Positions 29,012 to 38,457 of a stretch of 64,000 nt of DNA are shown one piece after another. Source of the stretch: an uncultured Lachnospiraceae bacterium (GTDB lineage Bacteria; Bacillota; Clostridia; Lachnospirales; Lachnospiraceae). Location of the stretch: positions 1 to 64,000 of the forward strand of contig CANQEL010000001.1 in the NCBI GenBank assembly GCA_947594855.1. The letters run 5' to 3'. How positions within the stretch are numbered: the first letter of the stretch is position 1; the number at the start of each line of letters is the position of its first letter. The translations under genes were made by a program, and so were the position numbers. The notes beneath the pieces were generated by a model. That model was not told the origin of the DNA. It ran no database searches and saw only the letters and a list, made by a program, of their open reading frames with translations.

Positions 29012-30352
29012 TCATAAAATTCCAAAATATATGCATAAATGCGATACTACATAAGACACTCCTACCGCTATAAGCATGTATAATATAAATTTTAAAACAG
29101 CAAATATCGGGTTATCATTACTTTTTCCCTGTGACGGGTTTGGTGGTACATATGGTGGTGTCTGCGGTGATACCGGTGGTGTCTGCGGTGATACCGGCGG
29201 TGGAGCAGTGTTGCGTTTCTGTGGTGGCGGTACTTCAGATGAAGTACTCCAACGGCTCATCATTCTTTCTTCCATAGCACACAACGGACAATACGTATTA
29301 TGCCTGAAAAAGCAATGTGCTTTATTCTTTGTACACACCACAATATTTGAAGCCCCTGTACCCATACAACGTATCAATGCATCTATCCATTCCTGAGTAC
29401 CTGCCCTTTTTTGGGGGTCATTATATCCCTCTGCAAATGTTCTCACAAATAATGTATATATCTCATATGGCAATGACTCAAAAGCCGGTGAATACAGAGG
29501 ATATGTTATATTATCTTTTTTATGATAAAATGGGAAAAAACCATTTTTAATATTATCTATGGGCTGAGGGGTAACTACTGACGGCTTTTCAAAAGATTTA
29601 TTTATCTGCTCCATCGTATGCTGATATGAACCATTAATATCCTGCGCACATGCAAACGGATGGCATCCGTTCATCAAAAGAGTAAATATATGCACCGCAA
29701 GAGCAAATAAATCTGTTTCTTTTGTATAAGTAGGAAGCGGTATTGACCTTAATGTCCTTCCATTTCCAAATTTCTTTTGCAATTCAGGTGCAATATAATC
29801 AGCCAGTCCCACTTCACATCTGTATGTTTTTCCATTTGCCGAAATATGATATGAATCAGTATCTACAAGCGTAATATGAAACCCTCCGTTTCCATCCGAA
29901 CTATCCAAATTAACGCATATATTCTGAGGATTAAGGTCGCCGCATACCTGTCCCATATCATGTACCGTTTGTATTGCTACGCACAGATTTATTGCAGCAA
30001 TTATTCTGTATCTGAGATCATATTGATTATCTCCATTGTTATAAATAGACGTAATAGAATCTAAAGCATTTAATTTGGGCATAATATAGCCGACAAATCC
30101 ATTCTTGTCATATATAACATCCTGCGGCCATGTAAGCGTCTGATACTGTTCATCAGTTAGTTTATAACTGACCATTAAACGAAGTTTTTCTTCTCTTTCG
30201 GGATTTCTGTTGTTAACTTTAAATATTTTAGCAACCTGTTTATAGTTGCTCTGTATTTTATGTATACTGCCTTCTCCGCCCCCGGCAATCTTCTCTTCTT
30301 CCACAAAATAGACTGCTCCGGACAATCCCTGATACTGCACCCACATTTTCAT
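29012..30352 (-). CDS. Divergent protein kinase-like protein (YegI-like) with Pro-rich linker and C-terminal TM
   Basis: CGDLNPQNICVN in place of HRD, DTDSYH in place of DFG; PPVSPQT repeats; C-terminal TM. Confidence 0.85.
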   Translation of the reverse strand: MKMWVQYQGLSGAVYFVEEEKIAGGGEGSIHKIQSNYKQVAKIFKVNNRNPEREEKLRLMVSYKLTDEQYQTLTWPQDVIYDKNGFVGYIMPKLNALDSITSIYNNGDNQYDLRYRIIAAINLCVAIQTVHDMGQVCGDLNPQNICVNLDSSDGNGGFHITLVDTDSYHISANGKTYRCEVGLADYIAPELQKKFGNGRTLRSIPLPTYTKETDLFALAVHIFTLLMNGCHPFACAQDINGSYQHTMEQINKSFEKPSVVTPQPIDNIKNGFFPFYHKKDNITYPLYSPAFESLPYEIYTLFVRTFAEGYNDPQKRAGTQEWIDALIRCMGTGASNIVVCTKNKAHCFFRHNTYCPLCAMEERMMSRWSTSSEVPPPQKRNTAPPPVSPQTPPVSPQTPPYVPPNPSQGKSNDNPIFAVLKFILYMLIAVGVSYVVSHLCIYFGIL

Positions 30353-30522
30353 TATCTCCTTGTATAAAATACTGACTGTTTTGAAATATATTTTTATTAA
30401 ATAATTCTACAAAACTTACTCTCCAAAAAAATTTCAGATTTTTTCTTTTTTATGGTTTTTTTGCTATTTTTCTCCATATACCGACTTTTTTATAAAAATT
30501 TAACAATTTGTATAAAAAAGAA

Positions 30523-30552
30523 GCTGCTGCAAAATTTTGTTTATTAAGCAGC
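30523..30552 (-). terminator. Possible intrinsic terminator downstream of 30584..31993
   Basis: Minus strand GCTGCT...AGCAGC hairpin followed by TTCTTTTTT. Confidence 0.5.
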
Positions 30553-30583
30553 AACTCCTGTCATTTGAAACATATGTATATAT

Positions 30584-31993
30584 TTACTTTTCCTCATCTC
30601 CCCACACGCCAAGCAAATCACTATAACTGTACATCTCATCTTTTGCAAATAACGCAAGCAAAATATAATCTATCTCATATTCTTCACTGATTAACGGCAT
30701 ATTGCATGCATTAAGCGTTGAATCCGCCAAATCTATAAACATCTGCTTTGCTATATCTGCATGATAGTCATTTTCATATTCTGCCAGATATCTCTGTTGC
30801 GCTACAGTATGTATAAGAGGAAGCAAATCCTCCCTCTGTATCATAAGACATCGTTGTTTATTATCAAGAACGGATTGTCTTAGAACAGCTTTAGCCTCTT
30901 TTATAGTATTAATTTCAACCGGTTTAAGATATATTTCCTTAAGCAGTACGTATACCCAATTTGGTACTTCTGCATCTTCAGGCAGCTCATTTAATTTCTG
31001 TATTCCCCAGTTAATCCTTAATGAAACTTCCCAGTGCGACGGTATATTATAAAGATATGACAGATATTTCTCCGTAACCGGCTTTACAAAGCCAAAATTT
31101 GTTTTTTTACCTTTGTCTTTCTGGTCGCCTGAAGCAGTAAATACTTCAGATACAAGCCTGGCATTGGTTATCTTATCCGAATATACATCCTTTGCAAGTT
31201 CAATAATCATATTACCCAGATTTTCAGACACATTATACGAAGCGGACTTGCGGTGGCTCATAATAAATTTTTCTATTGTTTCCCTGCAATCCGGATTAGA
31301 TATATCCTTTCTTGCTGCAATCCATTTATAATATCCCGTTCCGCTAAGAAGCAGATTCATCTGTTTCTTTTCCTCTCGCCGTATTTCTTCTATTATGTTA
31401 TGTTTATATATTAAAAGATAATCAAGCATAGTCTGGCTGTACCCCTTAAACCATTCTGCATTATCACACATCCACATAATGAAATCTCCCGAATCCATTC
31501 CCTTTTTGCTTTCATATTGATTAAGCAACTCTCTTGTACTGTTAGTTTTTATAGTAGAAAATGAAATATCCAGGCTTGCCTCAAATTTTTCCATCATGCT
31601 GATACAGGTATCATAATCTATATTGTTTTCCAAACCATATAGAAATATAATTTCTCTGTAATCATTAATCTGGAATGACGGCTGTCCAAGTCCTTTTGTC
31701 AGATATTCCTCTGTTTCATCCTTACCAAGTCCCATCGCAAAACACATCTCATAAACTGCATCCCTTGAAGGTTTGGCATAACCATGTATTCCAAACCATC
31801 GCCGTATGGTAGGCATAGTTGCAATATTTCTTCTGTTGGTCCTCTTTCTGAATTCTTTCAGGGCAAGATTTTTGTTTACTTCACCTTTTTCTCCTTCTTC
31901 ATACTGATATCCCATTTTCCCAATTATAAAAGCATCAAATCTGATAAAATTACGTTTCTCTGCTACTTCATGTATATAGTCTGCAAATATCAT
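30584..31993 (-). CDS. Uncharacterised protein, possible XRE-like N-terminal DNA-binding region
   Basis: 469 aa; RRWFGIHGYAKPSRDAVYEMCFAMGLGKDETEEYL resembles an HTH-like segment. Confidence 0.65.
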   Translation of the reverse strand: MIFADYIHEVAEKRNFIRFDAFIIGKMGYQYEEGEKGEVNKNLALKEFRKRTNRRNIATMPTIRRWFGIHGYAKPSRDAVYEMCFAMGLGKDETEEYLTKGLGQPSFQINDYREIIFLYGLENNIDYDTCISMMEKFEASLDISFSTIKTNSTRELLNQYESKKGMDSGDFIMWMCDNAEWFKGYSQTMLDYLLIYKHNIIEEIRREEKKQMNLLLSGTGYYKWIAARKDISNPDCRETIEKFIMSHRKSASYNVSENLGNMIIELAKDVYSDKITNARLVSEVFTASGDQKDKGKKTNFGFVKPVTEKYLSYLYNIPSHWEVSLRINWGIQKLNELPEDAEVPNWVYVLLKEIYLKPVEINTIKEAKAVLRQSVLDNKQRCLMIQREDLLPLIHTVAQQRYLAEYENDYHADIAKQMFIDLADSTLNACNMPLISEEYEIDYILLALFAKDEMYSYSDLLGVWGDEEK

Positions 31994-32010
31994 CTCTGTA
32001 TTCTCCTGTC

Positions 32011-33384
32011 TTAATCAATTATTCCTATAAAACCATCTGACCTTTTGATTTTTTTGCTGTTACCAGGCGCCTGGGTTTTCTGTGGTGCCTGCGTCTTCTG
32101 TGGTTCTTTAGTAGGTTTTTCCTTTTTCTTTGGTTTAGCTGTTTTTTTCGGTTTTTCAGTCTTTACCGGTTTGTCTGTTTCTACAGCCTGTGGTATGATT
32201 ACCGGCTGCATTGACTGTATTGGCTGTTCCGTAATCTTTGGTACAAAGCTTGTATATGGTGTTATTTCAGGAATAATTTCTTTTCCTGTTTTATCATTTT
32301 TTTTGAAAAATCCCATTATAATTCCTGCAAATATAAATACTATAAACAAAAAACATATTAGTATTACCGCTTTTCTGTTTTTACCTGGCCTATGGGAATC
32401 AACTTCAGTTTCCAGGCTATCATATATATCTGACATAAGGTCGCTTACTGTTTGATACCTTTCAGATGCCCTGATATTAAGACCTTTCATTATAGCTTCT
32501 TTTGCTTTTATTGGAATATTTATATCAGGCATATCTACAAGCGATTTTAAATTTTCACCTGCCATACGTTCAATAGCATCTAAAGGAACTTTGCCCGTAA
32601 GCATAAAATACATTGTTGCACATATTGCGTATACGTCTGACCACGGACCCTGTTTCCCCCTGGGACGATACTGTTCTTCAGGTGAAAATCCCCTTTTAAA
32701 CAATACGGTCATACTCTTTTGCTCTACCACATCCTGTACCCTTGCCGAGCCAAAATCAATAAGTACCAACTTTTCTTCTTCCTGATACAAAATATTATCG
32801 GGGCTTATATCTCTGTGTAAAAGTCCTGTACTGTGTATCTTACACAGTGAGCCCAGAATAGGTTTCATAAGCCGCAGCACTTCCTGACCATCCATTTTAC
32901 CTTTTGCTTTTACATATTTTTTTATGCTGTCGCCTTCTATATATTTCATAATAATATAAGCGGTATTATTGGCATAGAAGAAGTCCTGGACTGAAACTAT
33001 ACCGTCAAGATTGCTGAAACGGGCAAGACATCTTGCTTCTTTAATAAATTTATTAAGCTTTTTATCATACTCTGTTTTATCATTTACATATATATTAAGG
33101 TCTGTTCCGCGTATTATATCCCTGTTTACTATATCAGCGGGATAATATTCCTTTACTGCTACAGGTACTAAAAGTATCTTATCCCATGCCAGATATGTTA
33201 TTCCAAAATTGCCTGAACCAAGCGATTTACCAAGTACATATCTATCAGCTAAGACCGTACCGGGAAGCAGATGTCTTGGAACCGGCTTATAATCTTTAAT
33301 ACGCATATGGCAGTATGGACATTCTTCAGAATTATCCAATACATGCATACATCCTATACATAAATTCATACCATCAACATTCAT
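32011..33384 (-). CDS. Ser/Thr protein kinase with N-terminal zinc ribbon, TM and Lys/Pro-rich tail
   Basis: LCIGCMHVLDNSEECPYCHMRI; LGSGNFGITYLAWD, HRDISPDNILY, IDFGSAR; TM; KPKKTAKPKKKEKPTKEP tail. Confidence 0.93.
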   Translation of the reverse strand: MNVDGMNLCIGCMHVLDNSEECPYCHMRIKDYKPVPRHLLPGTVLADRYVLGKSLGSGNFGITYLAWDKILLVPVAVKEYYPADIVNRDIIRGTDLNIYVNDKTEYDKKLNKFIKEARCLARFSNLDGIVSVQDFFYANNTAYIIMKYIEGDSIKKYVKAKGKMDGQEVLRLMKPILGSLCKIHSTGLLHRDISPDNILYQEEEKLVLIDFGSARVQDVVEQKSMTVLFKRGFSPEEQYRPRGKQGPWSDVYAICATMYFMLTGKVPLDAIERMAGENLKSLVDMPDINIPIKAKEAIMKGLNIRASERYQTVSDLMSDIYDSLETEVDSHRPGKNRKAVILICFLFIVFIFAGIIMGFFKKNDKTGKEIIPEITPYTSFVPKITEQPIQSMQPVIIPQAVETDKPVKTEKPKKTAKPKKKEKPTKEPQKTQAPQKTQAPGNSKKIKRSDGFIGIID

Positions 33385-33407
33385 CCTACATTATCTCCTT
33401 TAGTAAC

Positions 33408-36400
33408 TCATGTGACTATTTTCTTAACAGAGGAATAACGGCTGTATATTTTTTTCTTACCTTTAATCCGATATGTCCGTACTTTAATCTGTACCTTTTG
33501 CTTTCTTTTGTTATACTGAATCTTAAATATCCCTTTATATTTCTTTATCTTCACTTTGCCAACAGATACCTTTTTAAAATGTTTTTTTTCATTTTTAACA
33601 TATACCTGAATATATTCTCCATCATACTTTTTAAGTTTTATTTCAATATATTTTATTGCGCCCTCTCTTTTTTTCTTTAATGTAAACGTCGGTTTGGACA
33701 ATAACCGCTTATTATTTTCCGTAAGAGGCGGCGTTATATCCGGCGAAGGAAGTACGGCATCATTTTCTAATTGAAATTTCTGTACGCTTTTATTCTCCGG
33801 TTGGAAGCTGACTACAGGCGGATTTTCTGAAGGCAGCGGACTTTTTATAGTATGCGGAACTGCTGTGGCATAAGGCCGTCTTGTTGGTAAAGGTTTTTTT
33901 GTAGCACCTGGAGTCGGGGTTGGAAGCGCATAATCTTTGTCAGAATACAATTTTATATAATCAAAACCAAAATAACTGTACATATCTGCAAATTCCATAC
34001 CTGATTTTGACACTGTAGCATATATATCTATCCTTGAAAGATATTCTTCCCACCCTGTCAGTGAATACAAATCTATATTACATACGGCTGTTCCTTCATA
34101 GTCTTTGAAAAGACCTGTGCCTAAATCATATCTGGCTCCATAAGCGTCATAAAGTATGAGACCATAAGTTTCATCAAGCCCGTCATAAGCCAGTTCAAGC
34201 CATCTGTAATACCCCTTCACATGTGTTGTTTCGGGAGTGTAAAGCGTCACTATTTCATCCGTATTATTATTAAGTATACCATACCACACTGGATCAGACA
34301 CCACATCACAGGAAAACGCACCCTGCTGCCATGGTTTTTTCTGCCTGGGCTGTGATTTTTCCGAATCAGGTACCGGGGTAGGAAAAGGAACTTCCTTCAT
34401 GATATCCGTATTAGATACTCTTATCTTTCCGGCATGGCTGTATGTATCAGATTCCAGATTAATATATATTACCGGTCTTATAAGTCCTTTATTATCACAA
34501 AACATTCTGTAATTCATATTACCATCAACCGGTATACGATCCCATTTATAAGCCATAACCCACCACATGCTGTTTCCTGCCCACGGTCCTGTATCGCTTA
34601 CATATATACCCGACTGTTTTGCATAATCGCTTCCCTTACAGGTTCTCGTACAGGTTGCAGCACTATAAGCTGTATCTGCAAAACCATAATTATCCTGATA
34701 TAGATATTGCCATGAAAGAATCTTAACCTTATCAATAGTACCAAACATCTTATTTATAACTATTGCCTCTTTTTCTTTACTGTTAAATGCTTCATTATAA
34801 AAATCATTATTAAGCCATTTTCTTATATTGCTATCCTGCCATTCTTCCGTTTCCTCTTCCGCGCAGCCAAGGCCTGTATCCGATATCAGGCACGCAATAT
34901 CTCCATTTACTGAAAGCACACGCCATCTTATCGGCGTCTTTTTATCTTCAGTATCGGCCCTGCCATCTTTATTTGTATCATCCTGCCAGTAATTTCCAAA
35001 ATATATACTATCCCACTCGCTTTGTTTAATCCCTGTCTTCATCGTTTCTCCCCTTTCCAGAGGAAACACAGACTTATCTATATGTATTACAGGATGTACA
35101 TGTCGTTCAATATTATTTATTCCGGCGTCGATTTCTATTTCTCCATAATATACATCTGCATTTTCAGTACCTGACCTTCCCGGAGTACGTGTCCAATAGC
35201 TCCAGGAAACATCTATATATCTTCTTTGGTCGCTGTAAATATTTGGGCTGAAACCATAATCCTCATTTGTAAGTTCCTGTATAGACAGCAGATATACTTT
35301 ATCTATTGTGTCATTTCCACCATCGGTTCCATATATCGGATTATCCTCATTTACCACATGAGTATATTTTATCGCCTGTTTTTCAATGTTGTTAAAAGCA
35401 TCATTATAAAATTCATCATTCAGCCATTTACGCAGACTACATGTTTCCCATGTCACATCCTCATCCTTTTCATGATAAACCCGACTGGCAACTGTGCTTT
35501 CTGACATAAGAAATATATCATCACCATCTTCTTTTAATACACGCCACTTAATCGGCTGCGGCTCATCTTCTTCATCTATTTTATAATCATCATTTGTATC
35601 GCTATATCTGTAATTTCCAAAATACACTACATCGGATTCCGTATAAGTTACTTTCGGCATAGTAACTGAGTCATTAATATAATAATCGCCGGCTTTCACA
35701 GATTTTGCCTTTTCCCAGACTGATTTGGATAAATCTATATGCAGAACGGGACGTACCCCATATTCATCAGTCATCTTGTATGGAATATAGTAATCGTTAG
35801 GAATCAAATATCCGTCTTTATCTACTGCTCTCAATACATCATTTGAATCACTATCATAAAAACGCAGCCACCAGATTTCTCCCGGATTTATGGAAATGCT
35901 GCCGTCAGACGCAATTCTTGTATTTGTATCCTGGTTATTTTTATCAAAACCATATTTTATATTAACCGCTTCCTCACCTGAAAGAAGATATATCTTTTCC
36001 ATTGATTCGTATACTTCTGTTTTTACTTTTGTTTCGGTTATTGCCGCTTTCTCACTGCTATTAAACGCTTCATTATAAAAGTCATTATTAAGCCATTTAC
36101 GCAGACTGCATGTTTCCCATGTTACATCCTCATCCTCTGTGTTATTATACTGACGTTCTGCAAGTACACTATCCGCCATTATACAGGCATCATTTCCATC
36201 AACTGAAAGGACTCTCCATTTAATAGGCTTTTTCTCCCCATCTTCTTCCTGTGCATAATTTCCAAAATATATACAATCCCAACTGCTACATTCTATGCCA
36301 GCTTCTATTGTACCTGCATCCTCATACTCTATTTTGGACAAATCAACATGTATGACAGGACGTATTCCATATTGGTCATTTTCATAGGCCTCCCTGACAT

Positions 36401-38426
36401 ATGAAGTTTTGTATGGCTGCATTATATACGCACCGGTACTGCTTTCATATGGCCTTACCCAGAATTTGTAATACAACGAATAATTATTTTCTTTTACATA
36501 TTTAGTAGCCTCTGATTCAAAAATTTCTGATGTATATATTTTGTCACCATATGCATTGTCTCTCCTCAATTTTATGTATTTTTCAATATCAGACACTGAA
36601 AGAATACTCGCCTGATTTCCTATTATCGCTTCCCTCTCGCTATAACTAAACGCATCATTATAAAATTCATATTTAATCCATTTATACAATAAACTGTCCT
36701 TCCATTTTACATCTTTTTTTTCACTGTATTTATTAACAGACAGAATTTTATCAGATATAAGGAAAGCATCGTTTCCATCAATATCTATTATTTTCCACTT
36801 TATCGGAGTTTTTATATCTCTCTTATTTGTCCTTCCATCAGCATTTATATCCTCCTGCCAATAATTTCCAAAATATATACAATCTACAGTTTCCAACGTT
36901 GTCTGCGGGTTGTTAATTCCCCATTTACTCAGTTCTTCCTGCGCAGGTAAACCGGTTGGCTCCGCATCAGCCTCCGGAATACTATAATTATCTTTTATAC
37001 TATAATCAGACGCTTGTACTGTTCCTGCCTTTTTGATATTGCAAAATGAAATATCAATATGTAGAACCGGACGTATTGCATAAGAATTGTTCCATATATT
37101 ACATTGTCTTACCATTCCTTTATTTGTACACTTATAATTACTTTTCGTGCGTAAAAGCATATAAAAATCATCTTCGCCAAATATGCTTTTCGTATATTCC
37201 GTATGTCTTGCGCTTCGTGTGTCTGTCTCTGCCGTCCTGCAGCCCAGAAATCCATATCCGGTATTAACAGCTTCCTCTGCTGACATTAGATATATCCTGT
37301 CTTTTGTATTATTCTCATCTGTATTTATCACATTTGTTTCTTTTATTGATTTTCTATCATCCTTATTAAATGCTTCATTATAAAAATCTTTATTAAGCCA
37401 CTCCCTTATACTGCTCTTTTCCCATCCTTTCTCTATATCTACAGCAATTTCTTCATTATAATAATCAAGTATTTTATCTGACATAAGAAATACATCGTTT
37501 CCATTTACCGAAAGAACCCTCCAGCTTATCGGCGTCTTATCATCATTTTTATCCGAAACGCCATCGCCATTTGTATCTTCCTGCCAGTAATTTCCAAAAT
37601 ATACAACATCCCATTCGCTTCTGGCTATTCCAAGCTCTGCCATACCTGCTATCTCGCACGGAAAAACAGACAAATCTACCCAAAGTGCTGGACGCACTGC
37701 AAGTAAATTATCGGCATTATCCCTCGATAATAATCCCTCCGGTCCAACCGTATCTGCACACCCAAACATCGGTGTCCTCAGATACCATTTTACATATCCT
37801 TCATCATTGATATAATTACCGCACTTTTCTTTAATATAATCGGTAGCTTTAACTTTTCTCGTCATGCTGAGTATGGAAGAACTATTTTTAAATCCATAAT
37901 CGGGATTTAGTATTTCATTTTTAGATAAAAGATATATTTTATCTAAAGTATCATAATTTCTCACTGTGCCTTTTAAAGTGTACATATAATTTTCTACTAC
38001 AGTTTCTTTAATCGCCTGTTTTTCATCATCATTAAATGCATTTTCATAAAAATCATTATTTAACCATTTTCTCAGACTGCAATTTTCCCATATTATATCC
38101 TCATTTTCTGAATTATTATAGGGCATACATTCAATGGCCTCTTCTGAAAGCAAAAATACTTTATTTCCTTCCCTGCTTAATATTCTCCATCTGACAGGAG
38201 TTTTTGCATCATTCTTATCTGCAACTCCATCGCCATTTGTATCCTCCTGCCAGTAACTTCCAAAATATATGCAATCCATCGTATTAAATTCAACCCTTGG
38301 ATTATTCAGCTTATTCACATATGCCTTTACCGGACTGCAGGTAATCATCCATGACATAAACGTATGGATACACAATATTAAAACTAATACCAGTGAAATA
38401 AATCTTTTACCCTTTATCTTTACCAT
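33408..38426 (-). CDS. Secreted protein with six DUF6273-like repeats and lysine-rich C-terminal module
   Basis: Signal peptide; six (W/Y)DxIYFGNYWQ(E/D)DTNGDG...(I/V)(K/R)WR(V/I)L units; start at MVKIKGK with RBS AGAGGAAA. Confidence 0.85.
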   Translation of the reverse strand: MVKIKGKRFISLVLVLILCIHTFMSWMITCSPVKAYVNKLNNPRVEFNTMDCIYFGSYWQEDTNGDGVADKNDAKTPVRWRILSREGNKVFLLSEEAIECMPYNNSENEDIIWENCSLRKWLNNDFYENAFNDDEKQAIKETVVENYMYTLKGTVRNYDTLDKIYLLSKNEILNPDYGFKNSSSILSMTRKVKATDYIKEKCGNYINDEGYVKWYLRTPMFGCADTVGPEGLLSRDNADNLLAVRPALWVDLSVFPCEIAGMAELGIARSEWDVVYFGNYWQEDTNGDGVSDKNDDKTPISWRVLSVNGNDVFLMSDKILDYYNEEIAVDIEKGWEKSSIREWLNKDFYNEAFNKDDRKSIKETNVINTDENNTKDRIYLMSAEEAVNTGYGFLGCRTAETDTRSARHTEYTKSIFGEDDFYMLLRTKSNYKCTNKGMVRQCNIWNNSYAIRPVLHIDISFCNIKKAGTVQASDYSIKDNYSIPEADAEPTGLPAQEELSKWGINNPQTTLETVDCIYFGNYWQEDINADGRTNKRDIKTPIKWKIIDIDGNDAFLISDKILSVNKYSEKKDVKWKDSLLYKWIKYEFYNDAFSYSEREAIIGNQASILSVSDIEKYIKLRRDNAYGDKIYTSEIFESEATKYVKENNYSLYYKFWVRPYESSTGAYIMQPYKTSYVREAYENDQYGIRPVIHVDLSKIEYEDAGTIEAGIECSSWDCIYFGNYAQEEDGEKKPIKWRVLSVDGNDACIMADSVLAERQYNNTEDEDVTWETCSLRKWLNNDFYNEAFNSSEKAAITETKVKTEVYESMEKIYLLSGEEAVNIKYGFDKNNQDTNTRIASDGSISINPGEIWWLRFYDSDSNDVLRAVDKDGYLIPNDYYIPYKMTDEYGVRPVLHIDLSKSVWEKAKSVKAGDYYINDSVTMPKVTYTESDVVYFGNYRYSDTNDDYKIDEEDEPQPIKWRVLKEDGDDIFLMSESTVASRVYHEKDEDVTWETCSLRKWLNDEFYNDAFNNIEKQAIKYTHVVNEDNPIYGTDGGNDTIDKVYLLSIQELTNEDYGFSPNIYSDQRRYIDVSWSYWTRTPGRSGTENADVYYGEIEIDAGINNIERHVHPVIHIDKSVFPLERGETMKTGIKQSEWDSIYFGNYWQDDTNKDGRADTEDKKTPIRWRVLSVNGDIACLISDTGLGCAEEETEEWQDSNIRKWLNNDFYNEAFNSKEKEAIVINKMFGTIDKVKILSWQYLYQDNYGFADTAYSAATCTRTCKGSDYAKQSGIYVSDTGPWAGNSMWWVMAYKWDRIPVDGNMNYRMFCDNKGLIRPVIYINLESDTYSHAGKIRVSNTDIMKEVPFPTPVPDSEKSQPRQKKPWQQGAFSCDVVSDPVWYGILNNNTDEIVTLYTPETTHVKGYYRWLELAYDGLDETYGLILYDAYGARYDLGTGLFKDYEGTAVCNIDLYSLTGWEEYLSRIDIYATVSKSGMEFADMYSYFGFDYIKLYSDKDYALPTPTPGATKKPLPTRRPYATAVPHTIKSPLPSENPPVVSFQPENKSVQKFQLENDAVLPSPDITPPLTENNKRLLSKPTFTLKKKREGAIKYIEIKLKKYDGEYIQVYVKNEKKHFKKVSVGKVKIKKYKGIFKIQYNKRKQKVQIKVRTYRIKGKKKIYSRYSSVKKIVT

Positions 38427-38457
38427 AGTATGTTTCCTCTTTTTTAACACAATAAAG

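Noticed and set aside
29130-29200. Short tandem DNA repeat (about 21 bp)
   Set aside because: Encodes the PPVSPQTPPVSPQT proline-rich linker of the kinase-like protein; low-complexity linker, not an array.
5910-33384. Interpretation as a phage-defence island
   Set aside because: No nuclease, NTPase-effector, reverse transcriptase or methylase recognised; the EssC/WXG100 pair and FHA/PP2C content fit secretion/signalling better, though not excluded.
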